Shown one piece after another: positions 9,176 through 17,654 of a stretch of 64,000 nt of DNA (its first letter is position 1; each line of letters starts with the position of its first letter). This DNA is from Cryobacterium sp. MP_M3. GTDB lineage: Bacteria; Actinomycetota; Actinomycetes; Actinomycetales; Microbacteriaceae. The stretch covers positions 1 through 64,000 of the forward strand of contig NZ_JADOVI010000004.1 in NCBI RefSeq assembly GCF_015752155.1, read 5' to 3'. A program made the position numbers and the translations under genes. The notes below the pieces were generated by a model, which saw only the letters and a program-made list of their open reading frames with translations, did no database searches and was not told where the DNA came from.

Positions 9176-9391
9176 ATGCCCACAGGACCCGACCACGCCC
9201 GCGCCGTCAACAGCATCGTGAATGGCGAACTCACGCAGGAGGCATTTCCCTGCCGTTGCATGATCGGGGAGGACCACATCGAAGGTCCGACATCGCTGAA
9301 CTATGAGGAAGAGCCTGAAGACCACTCGTTCGCGGGAGCCGAGGAAATTTGGGATTCGAGCGGCAGGGACGAGGACTACGACTTCCGCTAG
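9176..9391 (+). CDS. Small acidic protein of unknown function
   Basis: A 71-residue ORF with a run of G just ahead of its ATG and a strongly acidic C-terminal half (YEEEPEDH). It carries two nearby cysteines (CRC). It starts 174 nt upstream of, and divergently from, the nuclease-like cassette. It could be an antirestriction-like or regulatory small protein, but no family is recognised. Codon usage is only moderately GC-rich, so it may be spurious. Confidence 0.35.
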   Translation: MPTGPDHARAVNSIVNGELTQEAFPCRCMIGEDHIEGPTSLNYEEEPEDHSFAGAEEIWDSSGRDEDYDFR

Positions 9392-9689
9392 TTGAAAGTG
9401 ACTGAGGCGGGCCGCCGCGCGAGAGTCAAAGTGCTAACGCGCCTACTGCGTCGAGAACTTTCATGGTCGCCAGCACAGCGTTGCCCCAGTACTGCTTGCT
9501 GCCTGCCACCTCGCGGACCGCAACTGCCGACCATGAACGAAGACTGGCACGACGATGCTGTGTGCAGTAACAACGGCAACGAGTCGCACCGCCCCTACCT
9601 GCGTGAGTGAGACGACTTCGTGACCAAGGCCGAACTCAAGGAGTCGGCGCGCGATTACGCGGCGGAACTCAACGCCGGTTGACACGCCT
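9392..9689 (+). other. Gene remnants or tiny ORFs between cargo genes
   Basis: One plus frame reads a short peptide at 9533-9610 (starting MNEDWHDDAVC) and then, after a TGA, a second coding-like stretch at 9620-9682 (VTKAELKESARDYAAELNAG). Both have GC-rich third positions. The in-frame stops suggest a decayed gene rather than an intact one. I see no RNA or repeat structure here. Confidence 0.3.
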
Positions 9690-9851
9690 ATGACCAACCA
9701 AGCGGCGAACCCGACGCCGTGGGCGCACCTCGACCTCGATCGTCGCTGCGGGATTCCTACGACGACTGCCGACGTCGAGCGAGGTGGGACCGAGGCTGCG
9801 CTCGCGGCGAGCATCGACGAAGAACTTGCCGAATCGGCTTACGCCGAGTAA
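9690..9851 (+). CDS. Tiny ORF of unknown function
   Basis: A 53-residue ORF from ATG 9690 to TAA 9851. It has a strong GC bias at third codon positions and an acidic alanine-rich end (AASIDEELAES). No clear ribosome binding site precedes it. It sits just before the converging caspase-like gene. It may be an intact small ICE protein or the end of the decayed gene in the preceding stretch. Confidence 0.35.
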   Translation: MTNQAANPTPWAHLDLDRRCGIPTTTADVERGGTEAALAASIDEELAESAYAE

Positions 9852-9860
9852 GCGCCGCTG

Positions 9861-10910
9861 CTACTCCGCTGGGCGAACAAGCAACGTAGCAGCGGGGTCG
9901 ACACCCTCAGACCACGCGAGGGTGGGCAGATCGGCTCCGTTGAGCCCGGCGAGCTGTAGCGCCGCCTGGCCGGATAGATGCGCGGAGTGGATCGACTGTC
10001 CGTTGGCGACCGCAGCGTAGAACTGCGCCGCGTAGCTGATCGCATCGCCGTCGTCGATCTCGTCTGCCATGCCGATTGCGAACGGCACAACGTCCTGAAC
10101 GAGCGCGTCGATCTGGCCGGCCGACCTGCACGAGTTGAGCAGCACGAGCAACGGCGGGTCGTCCGTGGCGCGGATCGCGGCGGCGAATGCTCGCGCGGTC
10201 ACGATTACGCCTTCGTGGGGCTCATCGCGCTCGTCCTCGAAGACGATGAGGTCTTCATTGCTGTGCCCGGAGAAGTGCACGACGTGCGGGCGGAACTTCG
10301 TGATGCCGTCCATGAGGTCTGCAGTCGTGGCCGCCGGGCGTACGTCCAGCGTGATTCGGTCGCGATGCAGCGCGGATTCGACGGCGGCACGGATGCGCTT
10401 CTGTTCACGCCCGACGCGGAGGTCTCCCTCGGAGGAGGCGCCCAGGATCAGCACGCGAAGCGTTTCCGGCTTGGGCGGGCGCAGCTCACGGATTGCCTGA
10501 GTCACGGATTGCTCAGTGTGGACAAGGCGCCGCTCGACCGACGCACGCGCTACGGCTGCCTGCTGCTGGTCGCGTTTGCGACGCTGTTCGGCCGTGTTCG
10601 CCTCTGAAAGCTCTGCCTTGACGAGTTTGCCGGCCAACGCAGCCTCCTCTTTCGCGTATCCCGCAGCACGCGATTGCCAGCGACCTGCTTCTTTGCCGGC
10701 CGCGGCTGCCTCGGACTCACGCCTTTCGGCGTCCCGCAGCTTGGTCTGCACCATGCTGGTGCTCTTGGACTTTGACGCCGCAGAGCGGGCAGCCCCTGCT
10801 TCAGCCCGCTTCTTGGATTCCTTGCTGCGGTATTCGCCCGCCTTCTTGTCGGCGTCAACACGCTGCTTACGTTTCCGCTCAAGTTGGCCGCGGTACATAC
10901 TCGCGCTCAT
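9861..10910 (-). CDS. Coiled-coil protein with caspase/CHAT-like peptidase domain
   Basis: The 349-residue protein has a very basic, Ala/Lys/Glu/Arg-rich helical N-terminal half (about 1-145), predicted coiled coil. A compact alpha/beta domain (about 150-349) follows. That domain carries a caspase-type dyad: His216 in VVHFSGHSNED and Cys261 in LLVLLNSCRSAG. Spacing and surrounding hydrophobic strands match CHAT/caspase-like peptidases. In bacteria such domains often act as effectors of defence systems, cutting proteins when a sensor fires; here the coiled coil may be the sensor or scaffold. It is encoded alone, opposite in strand to the T4SS operon, inside the ICE cargo. The fold call is fairly secure; the target is unknown. 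Confidence 0.65.
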   Translation of the reverse strand: MSASMYRGQLERKRKQRVDADKKAGEYRSKESKKRAEAGAARSAASKSKSTSMVQTKLRDAERRESEAAAAGKEAGRWQSRAAGYAKEEAALAGKLVKAELSEANTAEQRRKRDQQQAAVARASVERRLVHTEQSVTQAIRELRPPKPETLRVLILGASSEGDLRVGREQKRIRAAVESALHRDRITLDVRPAATTADLMDGITKFRPHVVHFSGHSNEDLIVFEDERDEPHEGVIVTARAFAAAIRATDDPPLLVLLNSCRSAGQIDALVQDVVPFAIGMADEIDDGDAISYAAQFYAAVANGQSIHSAHLSGQAALQLAGLNGADLPTLAWSEGVDPAATLLVRPAE

Positions 10911-11024
10911 CCGACCCCTTTGCTGTGACTGACCCCGACCTTACCTGGGGCCTCCGACGTAGGGCGTGTGACGCCGGGTAGCGCCGGCGTACCTCCTTGG
11001 TAATTCCGACCATCAGGAGCCCCG

Positions 11025-11480
11025 ATGCCAACCTTCCACGACCCTGTGGCCGATGCCGCGGAAGCACGCGAGGTGCTGCGGGCATTGGCTCACGCCTCAC
11101 GCACGTTCGATGATCCCGCGCACACGTACACGGTGATAGGCGAGTTGCTCGGCGGTCTCCGGTCGCTCGTGCAGGTGCTGGAGCAGGTCGCCACTGCGCA
11201 CACCTGGGATGAGTCCAGGGCGCACACCGATAGCGGCGACCACTGGGCTGGCGTAGAGGAGGCATTCGCCGCCGCGAACGCGCTTCGGCGGGCGGCGAGT
11301 CTCGTGCGTCGCGCCGAGCTGGCCGTCGATCAGGCGTCCCAGCATTCCGGTCGCGTCGCGTGGGCACCGGCTGCGGAGCGCCGAGGCACCTCGCCTGAGC
11401 AAACGCCTCGGGCTCTCTTCGGCGACGGCGACCGGTTCGCACATCGTGCGCTCTCCGAACGGCGGGGGCTGTCGCTGTGA
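11025..11480 (+). CDS. Hypothetical ICE protein upstream of the VirB4-like ATPase
   Basis: A 151-residue, mostly helical soluble protein rich in Ala, Arg and Glu. I recognise no domain. AGGAG precedes the ATG, and the stop overlaps the GTG start of the VirB4-like gene (GTGA), so it is translationally coupled to the conjugation ATPase and presumably a transfer accessory. Its position marks where the T4SS operon resumes after the cargo insertion. Confidence 0.6.
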   Translation: MPTFHDPVADAAEAREVLRALAHASRTFDDPAHTYTVIGELLGGLRSLVQVLEQVATAHTWDESRAHTDSGDHWAGVEEAFAAANALRRAASLVRRAELAVDQASQHSGRVAWAPAAERRGTSPEQTPRALFGDGDRFAHRALSERRGLSL

Positions 11481-12970
11481 ACGACGACGAGCGCGAGCGC
11501 CTCCACACGACAGTGCTGCTCGACCCGGCGAACGAGCGTCGATCAGTGCGAAGGGCACGGCGACAGGCGGCGCAGCGAATCGCTACCGACGACCGCAAGG
11601 CGCACCAGGCACAGGCCCGAGCCGAGTGGGAAGCCGAGCGCGATGCGCAACGCGCGACGACTTACCTGCCGAGCGCGGGCGAGGCCCGCCCCGCCGCTTT
11701 GCGCACGCCGGGCAAGCTCCGCCTCCCGCGCCACCAAGACACGAGTGCGACGCTCGCGGGCGCATACCCGTTCCTCGCCGAGGGTGGGCTGGGATCGCAA
11801 GGTGTCTTCGTCGGACAAGATCTCTACTCCGGGGCATCCTTCGTCTACGACCCGTGGGTGCTCTATGCGAGGGGCGCCATCACCGCGCCGAACATCGTGC
11901 TCGCCGGAATCGTGGGCTCGGGCAAGTCGTCACTGGCGAAGAGCCTCTACACCCGCAGCATCCCGTTCGGCCGTCGCGTCTACGTGCCCGGAGATCCCAA
12001 GGGTGAGCACACGGCCGTCGCCGAAGCCGTAGGCGGCCGGGCCATCGTGCTCGGGCACGGGATGCCGAACCGCCTCAACCCGCTGGATGAAGGCCACCGC
12101 CCCTCGGCACTCAGCGACACCGAATGGCTGAGCCAAGTCACATCGAGGCGTCGCGACCTCATCGGTGCGCTCGCCGAGACGGTGCTCGATCGACCGCTCA
12201 CACCGCTGGAACACACCGCTATCGACCTCGCCCTCGCCGACGCCGTGCGATCGTCCGACGTTCCGATCCTCCCGATGGTCGTCGACCGCATCCTCGCGCC
12301 CGCCATCGACAACAATGTCGACGGCCGCCTCATCGAAGACGGTCGTGTCGTCGGTCACGCGCTGCGGCGGCTCGTCGCTGGTGACCTCCAGGGCCTCTTC
12401 GACGGGCCGAGCACGGTGAAGTTCGATCCGTCCCTGCCGATGATCTCGCTCGATCTCTCGCGCGTCGCCGAGAACTCGACCCTCGTATCGGTGCTGATGA
12501 CCTGCTCATCCGCGTGGATGGAGTCGGCGCTGCTCGACCCGCAAGGCGGGCAGCGATGGGTGATCTATGACGAGGCGTGGCGCTTGATGTCGCACCCCGC
12601 GCTCCTTCGGCGAATGGATGCACAGTGGCGGTTGGCGAGGCACTTCGGCATCGCCAACATGCTGATCTTCCACAAACTCAGCGACCTCGACAACGTGGGC
12701 GATCAGGGTTCTGCGATGCGCGCTCTCGCGTCGTCGCTGCTCGCCAACGCGGAGACCAGGATCATCTACCGCCAGGAGTCCGACCAGCTCGGCGCAACGG
12801 CGAGCGCGCTGGGGTTGACCGGCACCGAGGAAGGGCTGCTCCCGGGGCTCGGCACCGGACAGGGGCTCTGGCGCATCAAGGACAGAAGCTTCGTCGTGCA
12901 GCACCAGCTCCACCCCGCCGAGCTGGCGGCATTCGACACGACCAGCCGGATGACAGGAGGCGTGCGATGA
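11477..12970 (+). CDS. VirB4-like conjugation ATPase
   Basis: The 497-residue protein has Walker A GIVGSGKSS at residues 144-152 and a Walker B strand RWVIYDEAWRLM near 358-370, followed by a RecA-type core ending in a TraC/VirB4-like tail. It is shorter than classic VirB4 (about 800 residues) because the N-terminal part is absent. In SCO6880-type systems that part is supplied by the separate SCO6880 gene (4966-6432 here). It would energise assembly of the transfer channel and substrate transfer at the membrane. It overlaps neighbours on both sides by 4 nt, marking a tight operon. Confidence 0.8.
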   Translation: MNDDERERLHTTVLLDPANERRSVRRARRQAAQRIATDDRKAHQAQARAEWEAERDAQRATTYLPSAGEARPAALRTPGKLRLPRHQDTSATLAGAYPFLAEGGLGSQGVFVGQDLYSGASFVYDPWVLYARGAITAPNIVLAGIVGSGKSSLAKSLYTRSIPFGRRVYVPGDPKGEHTAVAEAVGGRAIVLGHGMPNRLNPLDEGHRPSALSDTEWLSQVTSRRRDLIGALAETVLDRPLTPLEHTAIDLALADAVRSSDVPILPMVVDRILAPAIDNNVDGRLIEDGRVVGHALRRLVAGDLQGLFDGPSTVKFDPSLPMISLDLSRVAENSTLVSVLMTCSSAWMESALLDPQGGQRWVIYDEAWRLMSHPALLRRMDAQWRLARHFGIANMLIFHKLSDLDNVGDQGSAMRALASSLLANAETRIIYRQESDQLGATASALGLTGTEEGLLPGLGTGQGLWRIKDRSFVVQHQLHPAELAAFDTTSRMTGGVR

Positions 12971-13545
12971 GCAGCACACTGACGAAGCGACGCAAGCCCA
13001 GCTCCAGCAGCGAGACCGAGGCTGCGCGGCCCATACAAGTACCCCCGGTGCTTCCGATCATCGTGATGACCGTCCAGCCGGATGCAACGCTCAGCGTCGC
13101 CGTCGATGGGCAGCCGCTCGACTCGCCGACCTTCGCCCCGCGGTGGCAGCGCCACTCGTTCGCGCAGGTCATCAGCCAGGTGATCGAGCAGCGTCATTCG
13201 CCCGTCCGCGTGGTCATCAACGAGCAGGATGGCAGCGTCTACACCGACATCGTGACGCAGCCGATCCTGGGCACCCTGGCGACTGAGCCAGGCGAGGAAC
13301 CGGCGCCGGTTACGGCTGAACCGAGCGCGGGCATATCTGCGCATTTGCTGGCCGTGCACGGCGACGAGGGATTCATCCCCGGCGAGCAGGTCGCGGTGGC
13401 GATCATCATCCGCCACACTGACGCGCAGAGCGAAGGCTCCGCCCGAGCGCTGATCGAGCCGGGACTACTCGACCTCAGCCCCACCCGCGAGGTTGTCCTT
13501 CTCGGGCGCATGTCGGGCACCTGCATCGTCGGGCAGCCGACGTGA
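12967..13545 (+). CDS. Hypothetical ICE transfer-operon protein
   Basis: A 192-residue protein from an ATG overlapping the VirB4-like stop (ATGA); its own stop overlaps the GTG of the coupling-protein gene. The N-terminus is basic and Ser-rich, followed by a beta-rich region with no signal peptide or clear membrane segment. The invariable position between the two ATPase genes argues for a role in conjugation. No family was recognised. Confidence 0.6.
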   Translation: MSSTLTKRRKPSSSSETEAARPIQVPPVLPIIVMTVQPDATLSVAVDGQPLDSPTFAPRWQRHSFAQVISQVIEQRHSPVRVVINEQDGSVYTDIVTQPILGTLATEPGEEPAPVTAEPSAGISAHLLAVHGDEGFIPGEQVAVAIIIRHTDAQSEGSARALIEPGLLDLSPTREVVLLGRMSGTCIVGQPT

Positions 13546-15314
13546 GCAGCGCGTCGACGCGATCGGGCTCGTTCGGCGACGAGCTGACAAACCTCGCGCT
13601 CGGCGCACTGATCGGTGCGATGGTGCTAGCCGGAACACTGCGGCTCGCGGGCAACGTGGCGGCGTTCCTGACGGGACCGGCACAGCCGACGGCGGGCCTT
13701 GAGGCCGGGTTCGGCGTCGTCTTCCACGCCGACGACCCCGGCTCGGCACTCGGCTCGGAGACCCTTCATCCCGTGGCCTACTGGCTGACTGCCGGTGTGA
13801 TGGTCGCGGGTGCCGGAGTCGCCGGATGGTTTCTCTGGCGATTCGTCCACGAACTGAGTCGTCGCTCGAAAGCCGACCCGAACAAGATCGTCGGTATCGC
13901 CGAGACCGGCGACATCGTGCGCTCCGCCTCGGATCGCGCGCTGCTCACCCGCGCGGGCATCCTTCGTCCCTCGCTCGACAAGCCCCGACCCGTGGACGTC
14001 GGCTATCTGATCGGCACCGCTCACGGGAAGCGGGTCTGGACCTCGGTGGAGGACTCCATCCTGCTCATCGGGCCGCCACGTTCTGGCAAGGGTACGCACA
14101 TTGTCATCAACAGCATCCTCGATGCCCCCGGCGCGGTCGTGACTACCTCGACGCGCCCCGACAACCTCACTGCCACGCTCCGCGCACGCTCGCAGCACGG
14201 ACCGGTCGCCGTCTTCGACCCGCAGCGGCTCGCCCAGGGCGTGCCTGCTGGTCTGCGTTGGAATCCGGTGCGGGGGTGCGAGCTGCCGCTCACGGCGATG
14301 ATCCGTGCCACCGGGCTCGCCGCGGGCACCGGGCTCTCCGGCCCCGCTGTGGAGAACGGCGGCTTCTGGGAGGGCAAGACCCGCACCGCACTTCAAGCAC
14401 TGCTGCACGCGGCCGCCCTCGACGGCAGACCACCCACCGAGCTGTTCCGCTGGACGCTCGATCCCGCGGCGGCAGCGGATGCCGTCGCCATCCTGTCCGC
14501 CTCCTCCGGTGCGGCGACCGGCTGGGCGGAGTCCCTCGACGCGATGCTCCAGTCCGACCCGCGTACGCGCGACTCGATTTGGCAGGGGGTCTCGTTGGCT
14601 CTGGCAGCGCTCGCCGACCCGCGGGTGCTCGAAGCAGTCAGTCCGAGCGAGGACGAGCAGTTCGACCCCGAGGCATTTCTCCGCAACTCGGGCACGCTCT
14701 ACCTGCTGGCAACGGGTGCCGGTGCTGGTGCATCGTCGGCACTCGTCGCCGCATTCGTCGAAGACCTCGTGGAAACCGCGCGCCGTCTCGCCGCGCGCTC
14801 ACCCGGCGCACGACTCGACCCGCCGGTGCTGCTCGCGCTCGATGAGATCGGTAACCTCGCGCCCCTGCCGTCGCTCCCAGTACTCATGGCCGAGGGCGGG
14901 GGTACCGGGCTGACGGTGATGCCCGTCTTGCAGTCGATGGCCCAGGCGCGCGAACGCTGGGGTGAGAATGCGGCGACAGCGATCTGGGATGCCAGCATCG
15001 CCAAGATCGTGCTCGGCGGCGCATCCGGCTCCCGCGACCTTCAGGATCTCTCCACCCTCATCGGCGACCGTGATGAGATCACCGACTCCGTGACCATCGG
15101 CGAGCGCGGGTTGCGCTCGAATCAGCGCTCGACACGGCGCGTGCCGATCATGCCGCCCGACGTCATCCGTACCCTGCCGTATGGCACGGCGCTCGTGCTG
15201 CTCCGCTCCGCTCCGCCCATCGTGACCCGGATGCGCGAGTGGACTGCGCGCCCCGACGCCGCCGATCTGAGCGCGCAGCGGGCTGGGGTCGAGAGGCTGC
15301 TTCGCCGGGGATAA
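13542..15314 (+). CDS. VirD4/TraG-type coupling protein
   Basis: The 590-residue protein has two N-terminal membrane helices (about 17-42 and 78-103). A FtsK/VirD4-like ATPase follows, with Walker A IGPPRSGKGTH near 176-186 and Walker B VLLALDEIGNL near 428-438. A TraM-recognition-type C-terminal region follows. Coupling proteins bring the relaxase-DNA complex to the T4SS channel and pump DNA. Length and topology are typical of the family. It is the last gene of the tightly overlapping T4SS block; the next gene starts 66 nt later with its own ribosome binding site. Confidence 0.85.
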   Translation: MSSASTRSGSFGDELTNLALGALIGAMVLAGTLRLAGNVAAFLTGPAQPTAGLEAGFGVVFHADDPGSALGSETLHPVAYWLTAGVMVAGAGVAGWFLWRFVHELSRRSKADPNKIVGIAETGDIVRSASDRALLTRAGILRPSLDKPRPVDVGYLIGTAHGKRVWTSVEDSILLIGPPRSGKGTHIVINSILDAPGAVVTTSTRPDNLTATLRARSQHGPVAVFDPQRLAQGVPAGLRWNPVRGCELPLTAMIRATGLAAGTGLSGPAVENGGFWEGKTRTALQALLHAAALDGRPPTELFRWTLDPAAAADAVAILSASSGAATGWAESLDAMLQSDPRTRDSIWQGVSLALAALADPRVLEAVSPSEDEQFDPEAFLRNSGTLYLLATGAGAGASSALVAAFVEDLVETARRLAARSPGARLDPPVLLALDEIGNLAPLPSLPVLMAEGGGTGLTVMPVLQSMAQARERWGENAATAIWDASIAKIVLGGASGSRDLQDLSTLIGDRDEITDSVTIGERGLRSNQRSTRRVPIMPPDVIRTLPYGTALVLLRSAPPIVTRMREWTARPDAADLSAQRAGVERLLRRG

Positions 15315-15380
15315 CGCGCGCACCTGTCTAGCAAGCCGAGACCCATTTGGGTCACCTGACCAGACTAAGGAGCATCTCTG

Positions 15381-15815
15381 ATGGCGATCCACACCCAACA
15401 ATCCCTCTCGGGATTCATCGCCACTGATCCGCAACTCTCGTTCAATGCCAACGGCGAAGCACGTCTGCATGCGCGTATCGGCCAAGAGCATTTCGAGCGC
15501 AATCCCGACGGCAGCTTCACGCAGCAGGAGACAACGTTTCACGACCTCGTGATGTACCGCCGGAGTGCGGAGCGGGCATTCGCGCAGCTCGCCAAGGGTG
15601 ACAATTTCGTCGCCGAGGGCTACGTGCACCCGTACAGCTACGAGCGCGATGGACAAACCATCACCGGTGAGGAGTTCGTCGCCAAGCGTCTCGGACATGA
15701 TGCGGCCCGGTCGATCTACGCCGTGGACCGCAGCCGCGGTCAGGGTGCGGGGATCGAGCAAACCGCCCCGGACGCCGCGGCGGCGGCGAAGCCGAGCCGC
15801 CCGATCACGCTGTGA
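15381..15815 (+). CDS. ssb: Single-stranded DNA-binding protein of the ICE
   Basis: A 144-residue protein whose first 110 residues fit the SSB OB-fold (start GFIATDPQL, central TTFHDLVMYRRSAE, then GDNFVAEGYV). The short tail lacks the acidic DDIPF-like end of the housekeeping SSB, as is common in plasmid and ICE versions. AAGGAG lies ahead of the ATG. It probably coats transferred single strands during conjugation. It lies within the transfer region, directly after the coupling-protein gene. Confidence 0.75.
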   Translation: MAIHTQQSLSGFIATDPQLSFNANGEARLHARIGQEHFERNPDGSFTQQETTFHDLVMYRRSAERAFAQLAKGDNFVAEGYVHPYSYERDGQTITGEEFVAKRLGHDAARSIYAVDRSRGQGAGIEQTAPDAAAAAKPSRPITL

Positions 15816-15824
15816 GGCCCGACC

Positions 15825-16418
15825 ATGCCAATCGACGACAACACGCTCGCCATCCCCGGCTTCGACTTCGAGCCGCCGCCGGCCGATGAACCCGAGCCCG
15901 AGCTGATGGCCGCACCCGGCGAAGACGATGCGCACACCCCGGAGCCCCCTCGACCAATCAACTGGAACCTGCTCACCGCCGAGGAGGCGCAGGTCGAATG
16001 GCTGGAGCTCAACGCCTGGATCACCTGGCTGCGGCACACCTACGGACTCAACGTCGGCATCATCCCACCGCTGTGGCACCGGCATCCCGAACTCATCTGG
16101 GAGCTGTCGGCGTTGCGCCAACACTGGCTGAGCGCGTACGACCCGAAGCAGCACGGTTCGGCCCCGACCGGCTGGCACCGTGACTTCGCTGACGCCAAGC
16201 AACGGCTGCACGACTGGGTTGCCGCCTGCGGCACCCGCCTCGACAGCGACCGGCCAACAAGGCAGGCCGCGTGGCCCGGCGAAGACCCCGCCCCGACTAT
16301 CGAGGAATCGGCGATCACCAACCGGGACGAGGACTTCGTGCAGTTCGTCCGTGACGACATCGCTCGGCGTCGCGCAGCAGAGGACGCGTTCTACGCGCAG
16401 CTCGCTGTGGATCATTAG
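15825..16418 (+). CDS. DUF4913-like ICE protein
   Basis: The 197-residue protein has a Pro/Glu-rich N-terminus and a central region with W-L-x-L-N-A-W and IIPPLWHRHPELIWELSALR (about residues 75-95). This matches what I recall of DUF4913, common in actinobacterial mobile elements. It starts 9 nt after ssb, so the two are co-transcribed. Biochemical role unknown; a link to DNA processing or transfer is inferred from location. Confidence 0.55.
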   Translation: MPIDDNTLAIPGFDFEPPPADEPEPELMAAPGEDDAHTPEPPRPINWNLLTAEEAQVEWLELNAWITWLRHTYGLNVGIIPPLWHRHPELIWELSALRQHWLSAYDPKQHGSAPTGWHRDFADAKQRLHDWVAACGTRLDSDRPTRQAAWPGEDPAPTIEESAITNRDEDFVQFVRDDIARRRAAEDAFYAQLAVDH

Positions 16419-16562
16419 GCCGTCGCGCTTGGCACGGTGACGCATGGCGCAGCGGCACCTTCGGAAGCCTTCGCCGGGGCAGCTCAAGTTCGACCCCTGG
16501 GGTCTCGACGAGGCAACCTCCGACGAGACCCTGGCCGCTGCACGCGACGGTGCGACGCTGAG

Positions 16563-17240
16563 CTACGGGCGGTCGCGAGCACGGCGGCAGTCCGCGCAGA
16601 GCCCGTCAATCAGCTCGCCGAGCTGGGCCACGATCGTTTCGCAGCTCAGGCACCGTGTGCCCCGGAAGATCACCGAGGGCTCTCGGTGGATGCTCGGTGA
16701 AGGCCCGACATTGTGGAGATCGGCGTGCGCGGCGAACAACCGCGGGTGCTGGCGTGCTACCGCGCTATGGAATTGGGCCGCGGTGGTCGGCGGCGCGACT
16801 TGGCGTTCGACGAACAGGTCGATCACGAGTGCATAAGCCTCGCGGGTCAGCCGCTCGGCGAGGAACAAGTCGGGGTTCACCGCCGATATGCCGAGGCTGA
16901 TGAGGTCGACTTCAGCGAAATCGTCCACGTCTTCGGTGACGAGGAATGTCGCTCGAGCCGCCTCCGCGTCGGCGAGGATCTGCCTGTCGTTGCCTTTGGT
17001 CGATGCAAACCGGCCCACGATGTCACCGGTCGGCCCGAGTGGGATTTCGAACCGGCGGCGAACATCAGCGGGTGTGACGGCGCGCGGACGTAGGTGCCGA
17101 GCGGCTTCCTGCTCCGCAGTTTCGCTCCAGAGCGCATGGAAGCCGCTCGGCATGCCTCCGACCATGAAGAGAGTGCGGGTGACCGGTTTGGCGAGGACGT
17201 TGGCGTCGAGGAAGACGAGGATGGCGCTACCGAGCGTCAC
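16563..17240 (-). CDS. PIN-domain toxin
   Basis: A 225-residue protein from a GTG at 17240 (an in-frame ATG at 17264 is an alternative). It opens with the PIN strand ILVFLDANVLA, carrying the first catalytic Asp. Later acidic positions sit in FLVTEDVDDFAEVD, so the metal-binding set of a PIN ribonuclease is plausible. The C-terminal part, past the usual PIN length of about 140 residues, has a C-x-x-C pair and a second C-x-x-C-like pattern near its end, which is unusual. The start lies inside the antitoxin gene, so the toxin is translated in a coupled manner. It is probably an RNase that stabilises the ICE. Confidence 0.65.
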   Translation of the reverse strand: MTLGSAILVFLDANVLAKPVTRTLFMVGGMPSGFHALWSETAEQEAARHLRPRAVTPADVRRRFEIPLGPTGDIVGRFASTKGNDRQILADAEAARATFLVTEDVDDFAEVDLISLGISAVNPDLFLAERLTREAYALVIDLFVERQVAPPTTAAQFHSAVARQHPRLFAAHADLHNVGPSPSIHREPSVIFRGTRCLSCETIVAQLGELIDGLCADCRRARDRP

Positions 17241-17595
17241 CAAAAAGGTCCGCCTCGATGTCATCGCGCACCAGCTCCACCATGTCGCCCATCGTCTTGT
17301 CCCAGAACCGCTCGAACTCCTCGTACGGGACGCGGTTGCGATTGCCGACCTTCACCGCGTGGATCTCGCCAGCTTTGATCTTCCGTGAGATCGTCGACCG
17401 GGAGACCCCCATCGCTTCGGCCACCTGCTCGGGCGTCAGCATCCGCTGCTTCGACGTCAGCGTCACCGTTGCGCCCTCGGCGGCGGCCCGCTGTACGTAG
17501 GCGGCAACCTGCTCCAGCCAAACCGGGCGCGAGCCAGTATCCCGCGTACTCGCGCGTACGTCTTCGGGATTGATCGTCAAGTGTGCCAGTGACAT
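17227..17595 (-). CDS. Antitoxin with excisionase-type HTH
   Basis: A 122-residue protein with an HTH_17/excisionase-like domain (MLTPEQVAEAMGVSRSTISRKIKAGEI, about residues 52-77) preceded by a short variable N-terminus. The C-terminal region, with DMVELVRDDIEADLF, likely wraps the toxin. It overlaps the PIN gene by 14 nt. Such HTH plus PIN pairs are known toxin-antitoxin modules; the HTH would also repress the pair's own promoter, which should lie at 17596-17654. Here it likely serves post-segregational maintenance of the ICE. Confidence 0.65.
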   Translation of the reverse strand: MSLAHLTINPEDVRASTRDTGSRPVWLEQVAAYVQRAAAEGATVTLTSKQRMLTPEQVAEAMGVSRSTISRKIKAGEIHAVKVGNRNRVPYEEFERFWDKTMGDMVELVRDDIEADLFGDAR

Positions 17596-17654
17596 GACCC
17601 CATCCTACTTCAGCTTGCACACTCGGTCCAGGGTAAGTGTGCAGTGAATTTCGA

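Noticed and set aside
16444-16836. Plus-strand ORF of 130 residues
   Set aside because: Its first part might be a gene remnant, but most is antisense to the PIN toxin with no family likeness.
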